Positions 32,847 through 41,592 of a stretch of 64,000 nucleotides of DNA are shown piece after piece. The notes beneath the pieces were generated by a model, which saw only the letters and a program-made list of their open reading frames with translations, was not told the DNA's origin and searched no databases. A program made the translations under genes and the position numbers. How positions within the stretch are numbered: position 1 is the stretch's first letter; each line of letters opens with the position of its first letter. The stretch is taken from NCBI RefSeq assembly GCF_000739085.1, contig NZ_CP009110.1:6758001-6822000 (forward strand). Reading direction: 5' to 3'. This DNA comes from Amycolatopsis methanolica 239 (GTDB taxonomy: Bacteria > Actinomycetota > Actinomycetes > Mycobacteriales > Pseudonocardiaceae).

Positions 32847-34037
32847 GTGGGCCAGCCGCGTCGCCCCGCCAGCGAATTCGTGCGTTACCTGCGCACCGAG
32901 ACCACCGGCGGGATGATCCTGCTCGCCGCCACCGCCATCGCCCTGATCTGGGCGAACTCGCCGATCGGCGAGTCCTACCGCGTGGTGCGCGACTTCCACG
33001 TAGGCCCGCACCTGCTGCACCTGAACCTGTCGATCGGCGACTGGGCGAAGGACGGCCTGCTCGCGCTGTTCTTCTTCGTCGCCGGGCTCGAACTCAAGCG
33101 CGAGCTGGTCGTCGGCGAGTTGTCGCAGCTCAAGAAGGCCGTGCTGCCGATCATCGCGGCCATCGGCGGGATGATCGTGCCCGCCGTGGTCGCCCTGCTC
33201 GTCGGCGACGGCGCGGAGGGCATGGAACGCGCGTGGGCGATCCCGACCGCGACCGACATCGCGTTCGCGCTGGGTGTGCTCGCCCTCACCGCGTCGAACC
33301 TGCCGAGCAGCGCGCGCGTTTTCCTGCTGTCCCTGGCGGTCGTCGACGACCTGGGCGCGATCATCCTCATCGCCGTGTTGTTCACCACGTCCTTCAACCT
33401 GGTCGCCGCGCTGGTCGCGGTCGCCGCGCTCGCGCTGTACGCGTTCCTGCAGCACAAGCGGGTGCGGGCGTGGTGGATCTACGTGCCGCTCGCGGTCGTC
33501 GTGTGGGTCGCGGTGCACTCGGCGGGCGTGCACGCCACGATCGCCGGCGTCGCGCTCGGCCTACTCACCCGCGTGCGGCCGGACCCGGGCGAGGAGCACG
33601 CGCCCGCGATCCGACTGGAGCACCGGCTGCAGCCGTGGTCGGCGGCGGTGGCCGTGCCGGTGTTCGCGCTGTTCGCGGCCGGTATCGCGGTCAGCGGCGA
33701 CTCGCTCGGCCGCGTCTTCACCGAAGCCGTGCCGCTCGCGGTGTTCCTCGGTCTGGTGGTCGGCAAGCCGGTCGGGATCTTCGGCGCCTGTTTCGCGGCG
33801 GTGAAGCTGCGGCTCGCGGAGAAGCCGCGCGGGGTCGGCTGGCGGGACATCGCGGCGTTGTCGCTGCTCGGCGGCGTCGGGTTCACGGTGTCGCTGCTGA
33901 TCGCAGACCTCGCGCTGGATGGCGCGACGAGTGAGCTGGCCCGCACGGCGGTGCTGCTGGCCTCCGCTGTGTGCTCGCTGACCGGCGCGGCGGTGCTGCT
34001 GCGGCGCAACAAGGTACACGCCGCAGCGGAGGACTAA
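32847..34037 (+). CDS. nhaA: Na+/H+ antiporter NhaA
   Basis: 396 residues, standard length. The paired aspartates of the ion site lie in SLAVVDDLGAIILIAVLF. Other family segments are GGMILLAATAIALIWANSPI, FFFVAGLELKRELVVGEL and AIPTATDIAFALGVLAL. Exports sodium in exchange for protons and helps with alkaline and salt stress. GTG 32847 follows a GGAGGAG ribosome site; longer upstream frames are not supported. Confidence 0.95.
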   Translation: MGQPRRPASEFVRYLRTETTGGMILLAATAIALIWANSPIGESYRVVRDFHVGPHLLHLNLSIGDWAKDGLLALFFFVAGLELKRELVVGELSQLKKAVLPIIAAIGGMIVPAVVALLVGDGAEGMERAWAIPTATDIAFALGVLALTASNLPSSARVFLLSLAVVDDLGAIILIAVLFTTSFNLVAALVAVAALALYAFLQHKRVRAWWIYVPLAVVVWVAVHSAGVHATIAGVALGLLTRVRPDPGEEHAPAIRLEHRLQPWSAAVAVPVFALFAAGIAVSGDSLGRVFTEAVPLAVFLGLVVGKPVGIFGACFAAVKLRLAEKPRGVGWRDIAALSLLGGVGFTVSLLIADLALDGATSELARTAVLLASAVCSLTGAAVLLRRNKVHAAAED

Positions 34038-34075
34038 CCGCGCCCCGTGCTGGGTCTTCTGGCACGATGACCCCC

Positions 34076-34558
34076 GTGAGCAGCCAGGAGCACGAACGCA
34101 ACGGTCGGGATGCCCACGGGGCCGTGCCCTACATCCCGCTGAGCCCGGAGGCCGAGTCCGCGTCCGACGGCCAGTCGATCGGCAGCCTTGTCAGCCAGGC
34201 CACCCAGCACCTGTCCACGCTGGTCAGAGCCGAGGTCGAGCTGGCGAAGTCCGAGGTGATGGGCGAGGTCAAGAAGGGCGCCAAGGGCAGCGTCTTCTTC
34301 ATCGTCGCCGGGGTGATCGGGCTCTACAGCTCGTTCTTCTTCTTTTTCTTCCTCGGCGAGCTGCTGTCCGAGTGGCTCAAGCGGTGGGCCGCGTTCGGCA
34401 TCGTGTTCCTGCTGATGCTGCTGGTCGCGGGGCTGTTCGGCCTCCTCGGCTACCGCAAGGTCAAGAAGATCAGGGCGCCGGAGCGCACCATCACCAGCGT
34501 CAAGGACACGGCCGCGGCCCTCAAGCCGCGCCGGGACACCGTCCCCGAACACAGCTGA
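34076..34558 (+). CDS. Phage-holin superfamily III-like membrane protein
   Basis: 160 residues. Polar N-terminus, an amphipathic stretch (TQHLSTLVRAEVELAKSEVM), two membrane segments (VFFIVAGVIGLYSSFFFFFF and AAFGIVFLLMLLVAGLFGLL) and a basic tail. This is the actinobacterial protein annotated as phage holin family (Rv3669 type); it is chromosomal and not part of a prophage. GTG 34076 is preferred, ATG 34067 is close. It lies directly before the EphE-like hydrolase. Confidence 0.75.
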   Translation: MSSQEHERNGRDAHGAVPYIPLSPEAESASDGQSIGSLVSQATQHLSTLVRAEVELAKSEVMGEVKKGAKGSVFFIVAGVIGLYSSFFFFFFLGELLSEWLKRWAAFGIVFLLMLLVAGLFGLLGYRKVKKIRAPERTITSVKDTAAALKPRRDTVPEHS

Positions 34559-34575
34559 ACCGCTCAGGCGCGACC

Positions 34576-35514
34576 ATGACGCCGCCCGACCCGTCCATCG
34601 TCCGGATCGACGGGCCGTGGGCGCACCGCGACGTGTCCGCGAACGGCATCCGGCTGCACGTCGCCGAGGCCGGGCACGGGCCGCTGGTGTTGTTCCTGCA
34701 CGGCTTCGGGCAGTTCTGGTGGACCTGGCGGCACCAGCTCACCGCCCTCGCCGACGCGGGTTACCACCCAGTGGCGGCCGACCTGCGCGGCTACGGCGAT
34801 TCGGACAAACCCCCACGCGGCTACGACGCGTGGACGCTCGCCGGTGACGTCGCCGGCCTGGTCCGCGCGCTCGGCGAACGGCAGGCGCACCTGGTCGGGC
34901 ACGCATGGGGCGGGCTGCTGGCCTGGACGGCGGCCGCGCTGCACCCGCGGGTCGTGGCGTCCGTGACCGTGCTGGGCGGCGCGCACCCGATGGCCCTGCG
35001 CAGCGCGATCGGCCGTACCGCGTTCCGGCGCAAGGGGTCCAACCAGGCGCGGGCGCTGGCGCACCTGTTCCGCTTCCAGGTGCCGATGGCGCCCGAGCGG
35101 TGGCTCACCGAGGACGACGGCGCCAACCTGGAGGGCCTGCTGCGCGCCTGGTCCGGCCCGCGGTGGACGGCGACGCGGGACTTCGACACCAGTGCCGCGA
35201 TGTTCCGCGAAGCGGTCCGGATCCCGGGTGTCGCGCACAGCGCGCTGGAGTACTACCGGTGGGCGTTCCGGGCCCAGTTCCGCGGCGAAGGACGCCGGTT
35301 CGCGAGCGCGGTGGGCACGCGCGTGGCGTCGCCGGTGCTGCAGATCCACGGCGCCGCGGACCCGTGCGTGCTGCCGGAGACCGCCCGGGCATCCGCCCCG
35401 TGGCGCGGCCCGCACTCCGCGCTGGAGGAACTGCCGGACGTCGGTCACTTCCCGCAGCTGGAAGCACCCGCCGAGACGACGAAGGCGCTGCTGGACTTCC
35501 TGGCGAAGGCCTGA
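34576..35514 (+). CDS. Alpha/beta-fold hydrolase, EphE-like, nucleophile replaced
   Basis: 312 residues. Epoxide-hydrolase-type layout: FLHGFGQFWWTWRHQLTALA (HG oxyanion loop), DLRGYGDSDKPPRGYDAWTL, a lid, an Asp in LQIHGAADPCVLPE and a His in PDVGHFPQLEAPAE. At the nucleophile elbow, however, the sequence is VGHAWGGLLAW, with Ala (codon GCA) where these enzymes have Asp or Ser. The protein may be catalytically dead or use another residue. Counterpart by position of Rv3670 (EphE). Confidence 0.85.
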   Translation: MTPPDPSIVRIDGPWAHRDVSANGIRLHVAEAGHGPLVLFLHGFGQFWWTWRHQLTALADAGYHPVAADLRGYGDSDKPPRGYDAWTLAGDVAGLVRALGERQAHLVGHAWGGLLAWTAAALHPRVVASVTVLGGAHPMALRSAIGRTAFRRKGSNQARALAHLFRFQVPMAPERWLTEDDGANLEGLLRAWSGPRWTATRDFDTSAAMFREAVRIPGVAHSALEYYRWAFRAQFRGEGRRFASAVGTRVASPVLQIHGAADPCVLPETARASAPWRGPHSALEELPDVGHFPQLEAPAETTKALLDFLAKA

Positions 35515-35535
35515 CGCCGGGACTTGCGCGGCGGG

Positions 35536-35619
35536 GAGTGCGGGCCTCGCGGCCGGGAGCATGGAACTCGCCCGGCCGAACGTGGGACTCGCGGGGCGGA
35601 GCGTGGGGCTCGCGGGGTG
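35536..35619. repeat. Four 21-bp tandem repeats
   Basis: Units begin at 35536, 35557, 35578 and 35599; the last reads GAGCGTGGGGCTCGCGGGGT plus G. They fill the gap between the convergent hydrolase and marP stops, degenerate at about a third of positions. Confidence 0.7.
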
Positions 35620-35620
35620 G

Positions 35621-36817
35621 TCAGGCGGCGCAGGCTCCGGTGGAGACCCGGGCGCTCAGTGACGGCGCGGACTCGATCACCGGGCGCACCTGGTTGCCGG
35701 TCAGCGTGAAGCCGGTGTCGGCGTCCTCGACGGACGCCCCGAACACCACCCCGACGACCTGGCCCTGCGGGTCGACCAGCGGGCCGCCCGAGTTGCCGCT
35801 GCGCACCTGCGCCCGCACCGTGTACACGTCGCGGCGCACGGTGCGGGAGTCGTAGATGTCCGGGCCCTGCAACGTGATCTCGTTGCGGATGCGGGCCGGC
35901 GTCGCGCGGTACGGCCCGTCCAGCGGGTAGCCGAGGACGATCGCGCTGTCGCCCGCCTTCGCCGGCTCCGGCGCCAGGCGCAGCGGCGTCGCATCCAGGC
36001 GGGGCACCGCGAGCACCGCGACGTCCACCTCGGGGTCGAAGTACACGACCCGCGCGGGCAGCCGCCCTGTCGACGTCTCCACCGCGGTCGTCTCGGTGCC
36101 CGCCACCACGTGCGCGTTCGTCATCACCCGCTGCGGCGCGATCACGAACCCGCTGCCCTCCAGCGTGCGCGAGCACGACTCGGCGGTGCCCCGGATCTTC
36201 AGCACGCTGCCGCGCAACTGCTGCACCACGGCACTGTCCTGGAGCGTCGTGTCCGGCGGCGCGGTGTCGTTGATCTGCGTCTTCTGGAATGGGTCCACAA
36301 TGGACGGGAACCCGGAGACGTCGAGCAGTTTCCGCAGCTCGCTGGGCAGGCCCTCGGCGGCGGGCGGCATCGCCTTGTCGACCGTGCCGAGCACCGTCGA
36401 GTTGTTGATCGCCCGCGCCAGCCCGGGCAGCGCCGCGACACCGGTCAGCGGCACCGCGATCAGCCACGCGACCACGAACACCACAACGGCCTGCACGATC
36501 GCGCCCAGCGTCTGGTCGATGCCGGTCAGCTTGTCGGTGTTGAACCGCCGCTTGACCGCGTACTTGAACCGACGGCCCAGCCACACGCCGAGCGTCTCAC
36601 CGAGCGCGACCAGAAACACCACGGTCGCGACCGCGAAGGCGACCTTGGCGGCCGGGTTCTCGAACATCTCGACGACCCACGGGGCGACGCGGATGCCCAG
36701 GATCGCCCCGCCGATCACGCCGACCAGTGCGGGCAACGCGATCACCACGCCCTGGCGCGCGCCGGAGACAGCCGCCACCAGCGCCAGCAGAATGACCAGG
36801 ACGTCGACCCAGTTCAC
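35621..36817 (-). CDS. marP: MarP acid-resistance periplasmic serine protease
   Basis: 398 residues. Four N-terminal membrane helices of CvpA type (VLVILLALVAAVSGARQGVV onward), then a chymotrypsin-like domain. The triad falls at His236 (MTNAHVVAG), Asp265 (DPEVDVAVL) and Ser343 (RSGNSGGPL), almost the same numbers as in M. tuberculosis MarP. Two cysteines (ESCSRTLEG and the C-terminal TGACAA) match its redox-sensing disulfide. Cleaves cell-wall hydrolases under acid stress. GTG 36817 has GGAGACG upstream. Last gene of the nth-tlpA-nudix-marP operon. Confidence 0.95.
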   Translation of the reverse strand: MNWVDVLVILLALVAAVSGARQGVVIALPALVGVIGGAILGIRVAPWVVEMFENPAAKVAFAVATVVFLVALGETLGVWLGRRFKYAVKRRFNTDKLTGIDQTLGAIVQAVVVFVVAWLIAVPLTGVAALPGLARAINNSTVLGTVDKAMPPAAEGLPSELRKLLDVSGFPSIVDPFQKTQINDTAPPDTTLQDSAVVQQLRGSVLKIRGTAESCSRTLEGSGFVIAPQRVMTNAHVVAGTETTAVETSTGRLPARVVYFDPEVDVAVLAVPRLDATPLRLAPEPAKAGDSAIVLGYPLDGPYRATPARIRNEITLQGPDIYDSRTVRRDVYTVRAQVRSGNSGGPLVDPQGQVVGVVFGASVEDADTGFTLTGNQVRPVIESAPSLSARVSTGACAA

Positions 36818-36826
36818 CGCGTCTCC

Positions 36827-37510
36827 TCAGTCGGTCGCGAGCAGATGATCGCGCAACGCTACGTCAAGATCCCGGACGTCGCCGCGATCCCACTCACGTG
36901 CCCAGCCGCCCAGTTCGAGCAGGACGGTCAGCAGGCCCGCGGTGAACCCCCACACGAACAGGCCGTTCACGGTGAAGGCCGGGCCCTTGTAGGTGGTCCC
37001 GGGCCGGCGCACCTGGAACCTGTTCGCCGGATCGGCCAGGTCGGCCAGCGGCACCCTCGCCACGGCCGCCGTCTCCGCCGGGTCGACGGCGTGCACCGGC
37101 GACGGCGCGTGCCAGTGGGCGAGCACCGGCGTCACGGCGAACTTGGACACCGGGATGAACAGCTCCGGCAGGATCGCGACCGGACGGACCCCGGACGGAT
37201 CGACGCCGGTCTCCTCCTCGGCCTCACGCAGGGCGGTGGCGACCGCGTCGTCGTCCTCCGGGTCCGCGCCGCCGCCGGGGAAGGCCACCTGCCCGGCGTG
37301 CGAGCCGAGCGTGTCGGCGCGGCGCAGCAACAGCACGTCCGGCCCCCGCTCGCCGTGGCCGAACAGGATCAGCACCGACGCGGCGCGCGTCAACTCGTCC
37401 TCGGGCGGGGTGAACCGGGTGAACGCGGTCGAGTCGAGCTTCCCGCTGATCTCGACCAGCGGGCGCAACCAGGCCGGCACCGACTCCGGATCGACGAGCG
37501 GCCCCTTCAC
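36827..37510 (-). CDS. Nudix hydrolase, CoA pyrophosphatase type
   Basis: 227 residues. The Nudix box runs VAFPGGGADPEDDDAVATAL then REAEEETGV; the first Glu of the consensus is Asp here, and the catalytic REAEEE is intact. LLLRRADTLGSHAGQVAFPG matches the CoA-hydrolase (YeaB/NudL) branch. It would cleave CoA or its derivatives to phosphopantetheine and ADP. GTG 37510 overlaps the upstream tlpA-like stop as GTGA. Counterpart of Rv3672c. Confidence 0.9.
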   Translation of the reverse strand: MKGPLVDPESVPAWLRPLVEISGKLDSTAFTRFTPPEDELTRAASVLILFGHGERGPDVLLLRRADTLGSHAGQVAFPGGGADPEDDDAVATALREAEEETGVDPSGVRPVAILPELFIPVSKFAVTPVLAHWHAPSPVHAVDPAETAAVARVPLADLADPANRFQVRRPGTTYKGPAFTVNGLFVWGFTAGLLTVLLELGGWAREWDRGDVRDLDVALRDHLLATD

Positions 37511-38097
37511 GACAGCCTCCGCACGACCTCGCGCACCTGCTCAGGATCAGTGAAGGTGGGCGGGCTTTCGATGAAACGGACCTCCCCCGCCGCGGTGACC
37601 AGGTAGGACGCCGGCAGCGCCGGGCGCACCTTGAGCGCGCTGCGCACCGGGCCGCTCCCGCCGTCGCCGTCGAACACGGTCGGCAGCCGCACCCCGAGAT
37701 CGGTCAGGAGCTCCAGCCCGTCGTCCGGCTTGCTCTGCACCTGCACCGTGAGGACCCGCACCGCGCCCGGCTCACTCGCGTACCGCTGGAGCACGGGCAG
37801 CTCGGTCCGGCACGGCTCGCACCAGGTGGCCCACACGTTTACCAGCGTCACCTGGCCGGCCAACGCGCTGCCGAGGTCGACGGCGCTCCCGTCGCCGAGG
37901 CATTCGGCGCGCACGCCGGCGAGCTGGGCGACCGCGCCGGTGCCGGACGGGCACGGCGCGAGCGCGGCGGCGGCCCTGGCCGCGGTCAGGTCCGGGCCCG
38001 CGGCCGGGCGGTCCGAGCGGACCTGCGGCAGCACCGCGACGATCACCGCGAGCACCAGCACCCCGGCGACGAGCGCCCACCTGGTCGCCGTCGTCAC
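37507..38097 (-). CDS. TlpA-like membrane-anchored thioredoxin
   Basis: 196 residues. N-terminal anchor helix ([20 protein letters not shown]), an extracytoplasmic part with two extra cysteines (LAPCPSG, RAECLGD) and a thioredoxin fold with active site [15 protein letters not shown]. The cis-Pro lies in [12 protein letters not shown]. Probably reduces or shuffles disulfides outside the membrane. Start GTG 38097 overlaps the nth stop as GTGA. Counterpart of Rv3673c. Confidence 0.9.
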   Translation of the reverse strand: MTTATRWALVAGVLVLAVIVAVLPQVRSDRPAAGPDLTAARAAAALAPCPSGTGAVAQLAGVRAECLGDGSAVDLGSALAGQVTLVNVWATWCEPCRTELPVLQRYASEPGAVRVLTVQVQSKPDDGLELLTDLGVRLPTVFDGDGGSGPVRSALKVRPALPASYLVTAAGEVRFIESPPTFTDPEQVREVVRRLS

Positions 38098-38852
38098 TGC
38101 TTGGTCACCATCGCGAGCAGGTGGTCCCGCTCCGGGCCCTTGACCAGCTTCGCGGCCTCCTCGAACCCGGTCGGGCCCGTGCCGAAGGAGGGGCAGTCGC
38201 GGGCCAGCGGGCACGCGCCGCAGGCCGGTTTGCGCGCGTGGCAGACGCGGCGGCCGTGGAAGATCACCCGGTGCGAGAGCATCGTCCACTCCTTGCGGGG
38301 GATCAGCTCGCCGACCTCGTGCTCGACCTTGACCGGGTCCTCCTCCGCGGTCCAGCCCCAGCGGCGCACCAGGCGGCCGAAGTGGGTGTCCACCGTGATC
38401 CCCGGCACGTCGAAGGCGTTGCCGAGCACGACGTTCGCGGTCTTGCGCCCGACGCCGGGCAGCGTGACCAGGTCCTCCAGCTTGCCCGGCACCTCGCCGT
38501 CGAACCGCTCGACCAGCGCGGCGCCGAGGCCCATCAGCGAGTTCGTCTTCGCGCGGAAGAAGCCGGTCGGCCGGATCAGCTCCTCCAGCTCGGTGCGGTC
38601 GGCGCCCGCGTAGTCGGCGGCGGTGCGGTAGCGCGCGAACAGGGCGGGGGTCACCTCGTTGACCCGCACGTCCGTGGTCTGCGCCGACAGCACGACCGCG
38701 ATCAGCAACTCCAGCGGTGTGGTGAAGTCGAGTTCGCAGTGCGCGTCCGGATACGCGTCGGTGAGGCAACGAAGCATCCGGCGTGCGCGTCTCACGAGTG
38801 CGAGGCGGCTCTCCGCGCCCTTGCGAGGGCTGACATGAGACGCATTCGGCAC
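38094..38852 (-). CDS. nth: Endonuclease III (base excision repair)
   Basis: 252 residues. Removes oxidised pyrimidines and nicks abasic sites. The helix-hairpin-helix with catalytic Lys is [20 protein letters not shown], the catalytic Asp is in [16 protein letters not shown], and the 4Fe-4S cluster cysteines are [17 protein letters not shown]. The start is GTG 38852, giving a basic N-terminal extension before [18 protein letters not shown]. First gene of the operon that ends with marP. Confidence 0.96.
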   Translation of the reverse strand: MPNASHVSPRKGAESRLALVRRARRMLRCLTDAYPDAHCELDFTTPLELLIAVVLSAQTTDVRVNEVTPALFARYRTAADYAGADRTELEELIRPTGFFRAKTNSLMGLGAALVERFDGEVPGKLEDLVTLPGVGRKTANVVLGNAFDVPGITVDTHFGRLVRRWGWTAEEDPVKVEHEVGELIPRKEWTMLSHRVIFHGRRVCHARKPACGACPLARDCPSFGTGPTGFEEAAKLVKGPERDHLLAMVTKQ

Positions 38853-38929
38853 GCCGCTAGCCTACGGAAGCCGACACGCCGGACCCCTGACACCACCCCC
38901 GAACCCGTGATGAGCGAGGATCAGAACCG

Positions 38930-39181
38930 ATGACTGTCTGGTTCGTAGTAGCGGTGCCACTCGTGATGATGTTCTTCGCTCTGGCGATGGAACGGGTGGA
39001 GAACCGGCTGCGTCACGTCGCGGTCCAGGAGGAAGAGGTCGAGGAGTTCCTGGAGCAGGCCAGGCCGAACGAGGTCAGGGCGCTGTACGGGCACGGCATC
39101 GGCCGCGCGCTGGAGCTGTTCCGGCTGCGCCGCCTCGGTGGCCGCGCGGCCAAGATGCGCCCCCGCAAGAGCCGTGGCTGA
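38930..39181 (+). CDS. Small single-pass membrane protein (Rv3675-type position)
   Basis: 83 residues. One N-terminal helix (VWFVVAVPLVMMFFALAM), then an acidic helix (VAVQEEEVEEFLEQARPNEV) and a basic tail (GGRAAKMRPRKSRG). Located between nth and crp as in mycobacteria. No known function. The ATG lies within GAACCGATGACTG without a strong ribosome site. Confidence 0.7.
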   Translation: MTVWFVVAVPLVMMFFALAMERVENRLRHVAVQEEEVEEFLEQARPNEVRALYGHGIGRALELFRLRRLGGRAAKMRPRKSRG

Positions 39182-39213
39182 GGCCCACTGACCTCGACCG
39201 ATTCAGCGACGAT

Positions 39214-39310
39214 TAGGCTGTCCGTTCGGAGCGAGATCGCCCTCGCCCGGCCGGGCGGTGATCGGTCTGTCCTCGGCGTGCCCTGAGGCGATCTCGTCCG
39301 AACGGCCTAG
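39214..39310. promoter_or_regulatory. Long inverted repeat at the crp promoter
   Basis: GTTCGGAGCGAGATCGCC (39224-39241) is repeated inverted as GGCGATCTCGTCCGAAC (39287-39303) with one bulged base. The arms extend outward through CC/GG and, past a bulge, TAGGC/GCCTA. The 3' arm runs into TAGACT (39308-39313), a good -10 box. Transcription across it would give a long-armed hairpin of nearly 100 nt. Confidence 0.65.
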
Positions 39311-39381
39311 ACTGCACGCAAGTGATCGGCGACACGCCCCGGTACGCGGGAGCACGGTCGCCACCGACGAGGAGGCACGAG

Positions 39382-40056
39382 GTGGACGAGACCCTGGCCC
39401 GGGCGGGCATCTTCCAGGGGGTGGAGCCGGCCGCGGCTGAGGCGCTCGCCCAGACCCTGGAGACCGTGGAGTTCCCGCGGGGTCATGTGATCTTCTCCGA
39501 GGGTGAGCCCGGCGACAAGCTGTACATCATTCTGTCCGGCAAGGTGAAGATCGGCCGCAAGTCGGCGGACGGCCGGGAGAACCTGCTGTGGATCGCGGGC
39601 CCCTCGGACATGTTCGGTGAGCTGTCGATCTTCGACCCGGGTCCGCGCACCTCGACCGCGACGACGGTCACCGAGGTGCGGGCGGTGTCGATGGACCGGC
39701 CGTCGCTGCGGAAGTGGATCGCGAACCGGCCGGAGATCGCCGAGCAGCTGCTGCGGGTCATCGCCCGCAGGCTGCGCCGGACGAACAACATGGTCGCCGA
39801 GCTGATCTTCACCGACGTCCCCGGCCGCGTGGCGCGCGCGCTGCTGCAGCTGGCGCAGCGGTTCGGCAGCCAGGAGGCCGGCATCCTGCGGGTCACGCAC
39901 GACCTGACGCAGGAGGAGATCGCGCAGTACGTCGGCGCCTCGCGGGAGACCGTGAACAAGGCGCTGGCCGACTTCGCGCACCGCGGCTGGCTGCGGCTGG
40001 AAGGCAAGTCGGTGCTGATCCTGGACCCGGAGCGCCTGGCCCGCCGCGCTCGCTGA
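39382..40056 (+). CDS. crp: cAMP receptor protein family regulator
   Basis: 224 residues, the same length as M. tuberculosis Crp (Rv3676). Cyclic-nucleotide domain with [20 protein letters not shown], where Glu, Arg and Ser/Thr contact cAMP, and a winged helix [20 protein letters not shown] that reads TGTGA-type sites. Global control of carbon and dormancy genes. GTG 39382 follows GGAGG; an upstream TTG/ATG frame is not needed. Preceded by a long inverted repeat and followed by a strong terminator. Confidence 0.95.
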   Translation: MDETLARAGIFQGVEPAAAEALAQTLETVEFPRGHVIFSEGEPGDKLYIILSGKVKIGRKSADGRENLLWIAGPSDMFGELSIFDPGPRTSTATTVTEVRAVSMDRPSLRKWIANRPEIAEQLLRVIARRLRRTNNMVAELIFTDVPGRVARALLQLAQRFGSQEAGILRVTHDLTQEEIAQYVGASRETVNKALADFAHRGWLRLEGKSVLILDPERLARRAR

Positions 40057-40068
40057 CACCAGCAAAAA

Positions 40069-40118
40069 CAAAAGAACCGGGCGCCACCCCCGACGTGGCG
40101 CACCGGTTCTTTTGCTTT
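40069..40118 (+). terminator. Terminator after crp
   Basis: CAAAAGAACCGG (40069-40080) and GCGCCAC (40081-40087) pair with GTGGCGC (40095-40101) and CCGGTTCTTTTG (40103-40114), one unpaired A, then CTTTTC. A long stem with T-rich end. Confidence 0.9.
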
Positions 40119-40332
40119 TCGCGCGGGCCATCCCCCGACAGACCGCGCTCCCCGCCCTCCGGTTCCGGCCCCGACCCTTTGCCGGAGGGAGCTATATCTA
40201 CTTGTCAACCTTGCCACGGCCGGTACCCCGAAATTCAAGGCCGTTCACCCCATAGACGCGCCCGTTGCGGGTTCGTTGCGCGGGTCCGGCGAAAAGTCCT
40301 GGGCCGTTACCGAACCGAGACCTGAGCGGGTA

Positions 40333-40374
40333 TTAACTGGTACCCGCGTACCAATATGAGGCATACTGGTACGC
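40333..40374. promoter_or_regulatory. Promoter/operator of the MFS gene
   Basis: GGTACCCGCGTACC (40339-40352) contains the inverted arms GGTAC and GTACC. A second copy of the half-site, CTGGTACGCGT, lies at 40366-40376 overlapping the start codon. CATACT (40362-40367) stands 7 nt before GTG 40375 and could be a leaderless -10. A repressor binding here would block initiation. Confidence 0.5.
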
Positions 40375-41592
40375 GTGTCCCAGACTTCCCTCGCCGACTA
40401 CCGTGCTGCCCTGACCACGCCGGGCGCGACCCGTCCGATGGTCGCGTCCATCCTGGCGCGCCTGCCGATCGCGATGATCGGCCTGTCCGCGCTCCTCTAC
40501 GTGCAGCAGGAGATGGGGTCGTTCGCGGTCGCCGGGCTGGTGTCGGCCAGCTCGCTGGTCGGCGTCGCGGTGGGATCGGTCGTGCAGGGCAGGCTGATCG
40601 ACCGCTTCGGCCCGACGCGGCCGCTGCTGTCCACCGCGGCGATGTTCGCGGTGATCCTGGTGACGCTCGCGCTGGCGATCGAGGCCCACGCGGCGACCCT
40701 CGTGCTGGTCGCGCTCGCGTTCGGCATCGGGATCACCGAGCCGATGGTCGGCTCGGCGTCGCGGGCGCTGTGGGGACGCCTGGTGCCCGGCGAGGCGGCA
40801 CGCAACGCGGCGTACGCCTACGAGGCGATCAGCATGGAGGTGTTCTTCATCCTCGGGCCCGGCCTGGCCGGCCTGCTGGTCGCCGCGCCGTGGCCGGGCA
40901 CCGGGATGGTCGCGGGCGGCGCGTGCATGGTGGCCGGCGCGGTGTTGTTCGCGCTGAGCCCGGCCGTGCGGGCGTGGGGACCGGCCGGCCGGACCCACCA
41001 CTCGCTGCTGGGCGCGCTGAGCAGCCCCGGCATGCGGACGCTGGCGCTGGCCGCGCTCGGGTTCGGCGTGGTGATCGGGTTCGTCGAGGTCGCGGTGCCC
41101 GCCGCGGCCACCGAGGCCGGGTCGCGGGCGCTCGGCGGCGTGCTGCTGTCGGTGTGGTCGGTCAGCTCGGTCGCGTTCGGTGTGGCGTACAGCCTGCGGC
41201 CGTGGCCGCGGGAAATGCCGTTGCGGCTGCCGGTGCTGCTGGCCGGGTTCGGTGTGCTCGTGGCGCTGCTGGCCTGGCCGTCGACGCTGTGGGGCCTCGC
41301 GATCGCGATGCTCGCCGCGGGCGCCCTGATCACCCCGCAGTCGGCGACGCACTCGGCGGCGATCGAACTGGTCGCCCCGAAGGGCACCGCCGCCGAGGCG
41401 TTCGGGTGGGTGCTGACCGCGGTGACGCTGGGGCTCGCGTTCGGGCAGTCGGTCAGCGGCTACCTGGTCGAACACGCCGGCCCGTCGGCGGCGTTCCTCG
41501 CGGCGACCGCGTCGGCGCTGGTGATCGCCGCGGTGGTGTACCTGCTGCGCGGCACGGTCAAGGCACCGCGCGAGCACGTGCTGGCCGCCTAG
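40375..41592 (+). CDS. MFS transporter
   Basis: 405 residues with about twelve membrane segments. Sequence features include VQGRLIDRFGPTRPLLSTAA (motif A-like loop after helix 2) and GIGITEPMVGSASRALWGRL. Resembles drug- or metabolite-efflux MFS proteins of Actinobacteria with unknown substrate. The start is GTG 40375 without a ribosome site. Upstream inverted repeats suggest a dedicated repressor that is not in the window. Confidence 0.85.
   Translation: MSQTSLADYRAALTTPGATRPMVASILARLPIAMIGLSALLYVQQEMGSFAVAGLVSASSLVGVAVGSVVQGRLIDRFGPTRPLLSTAAMFAVILVTLALAIEAHAATLVLVALAFGIGITEPMVGSASRALWGRLVPGEAARNAAYAYEAISMEVFFILGPGLAGLLVAAPWPGTGMVAGGACMVAGAVLFALSPAVRAWGPAGRTHHSLLGALSSPGMRTLALAALGFGVVIGFVEVAVPAAATEAGSRALGGVLLSVWSVSSVAFGVAYSLRPWPREMPLRLPVLLAGFGVLVALLAWPSTLWGLAIAMLAAGALITPQSATHSAAIELVAPKGTAAEAFGWVLTAVTLGLAFGQSVSGYLVEHAGPSAAFLAATASALVIAAVVYLLRGTVKAPREHVLAA

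Noticed and set aside
34076-34558. Prophage indicated by a holin-family gene
   Set aside because: No integrase, terminase or structural gene nearby; the gene is part of the conserved Rv3669-type block.
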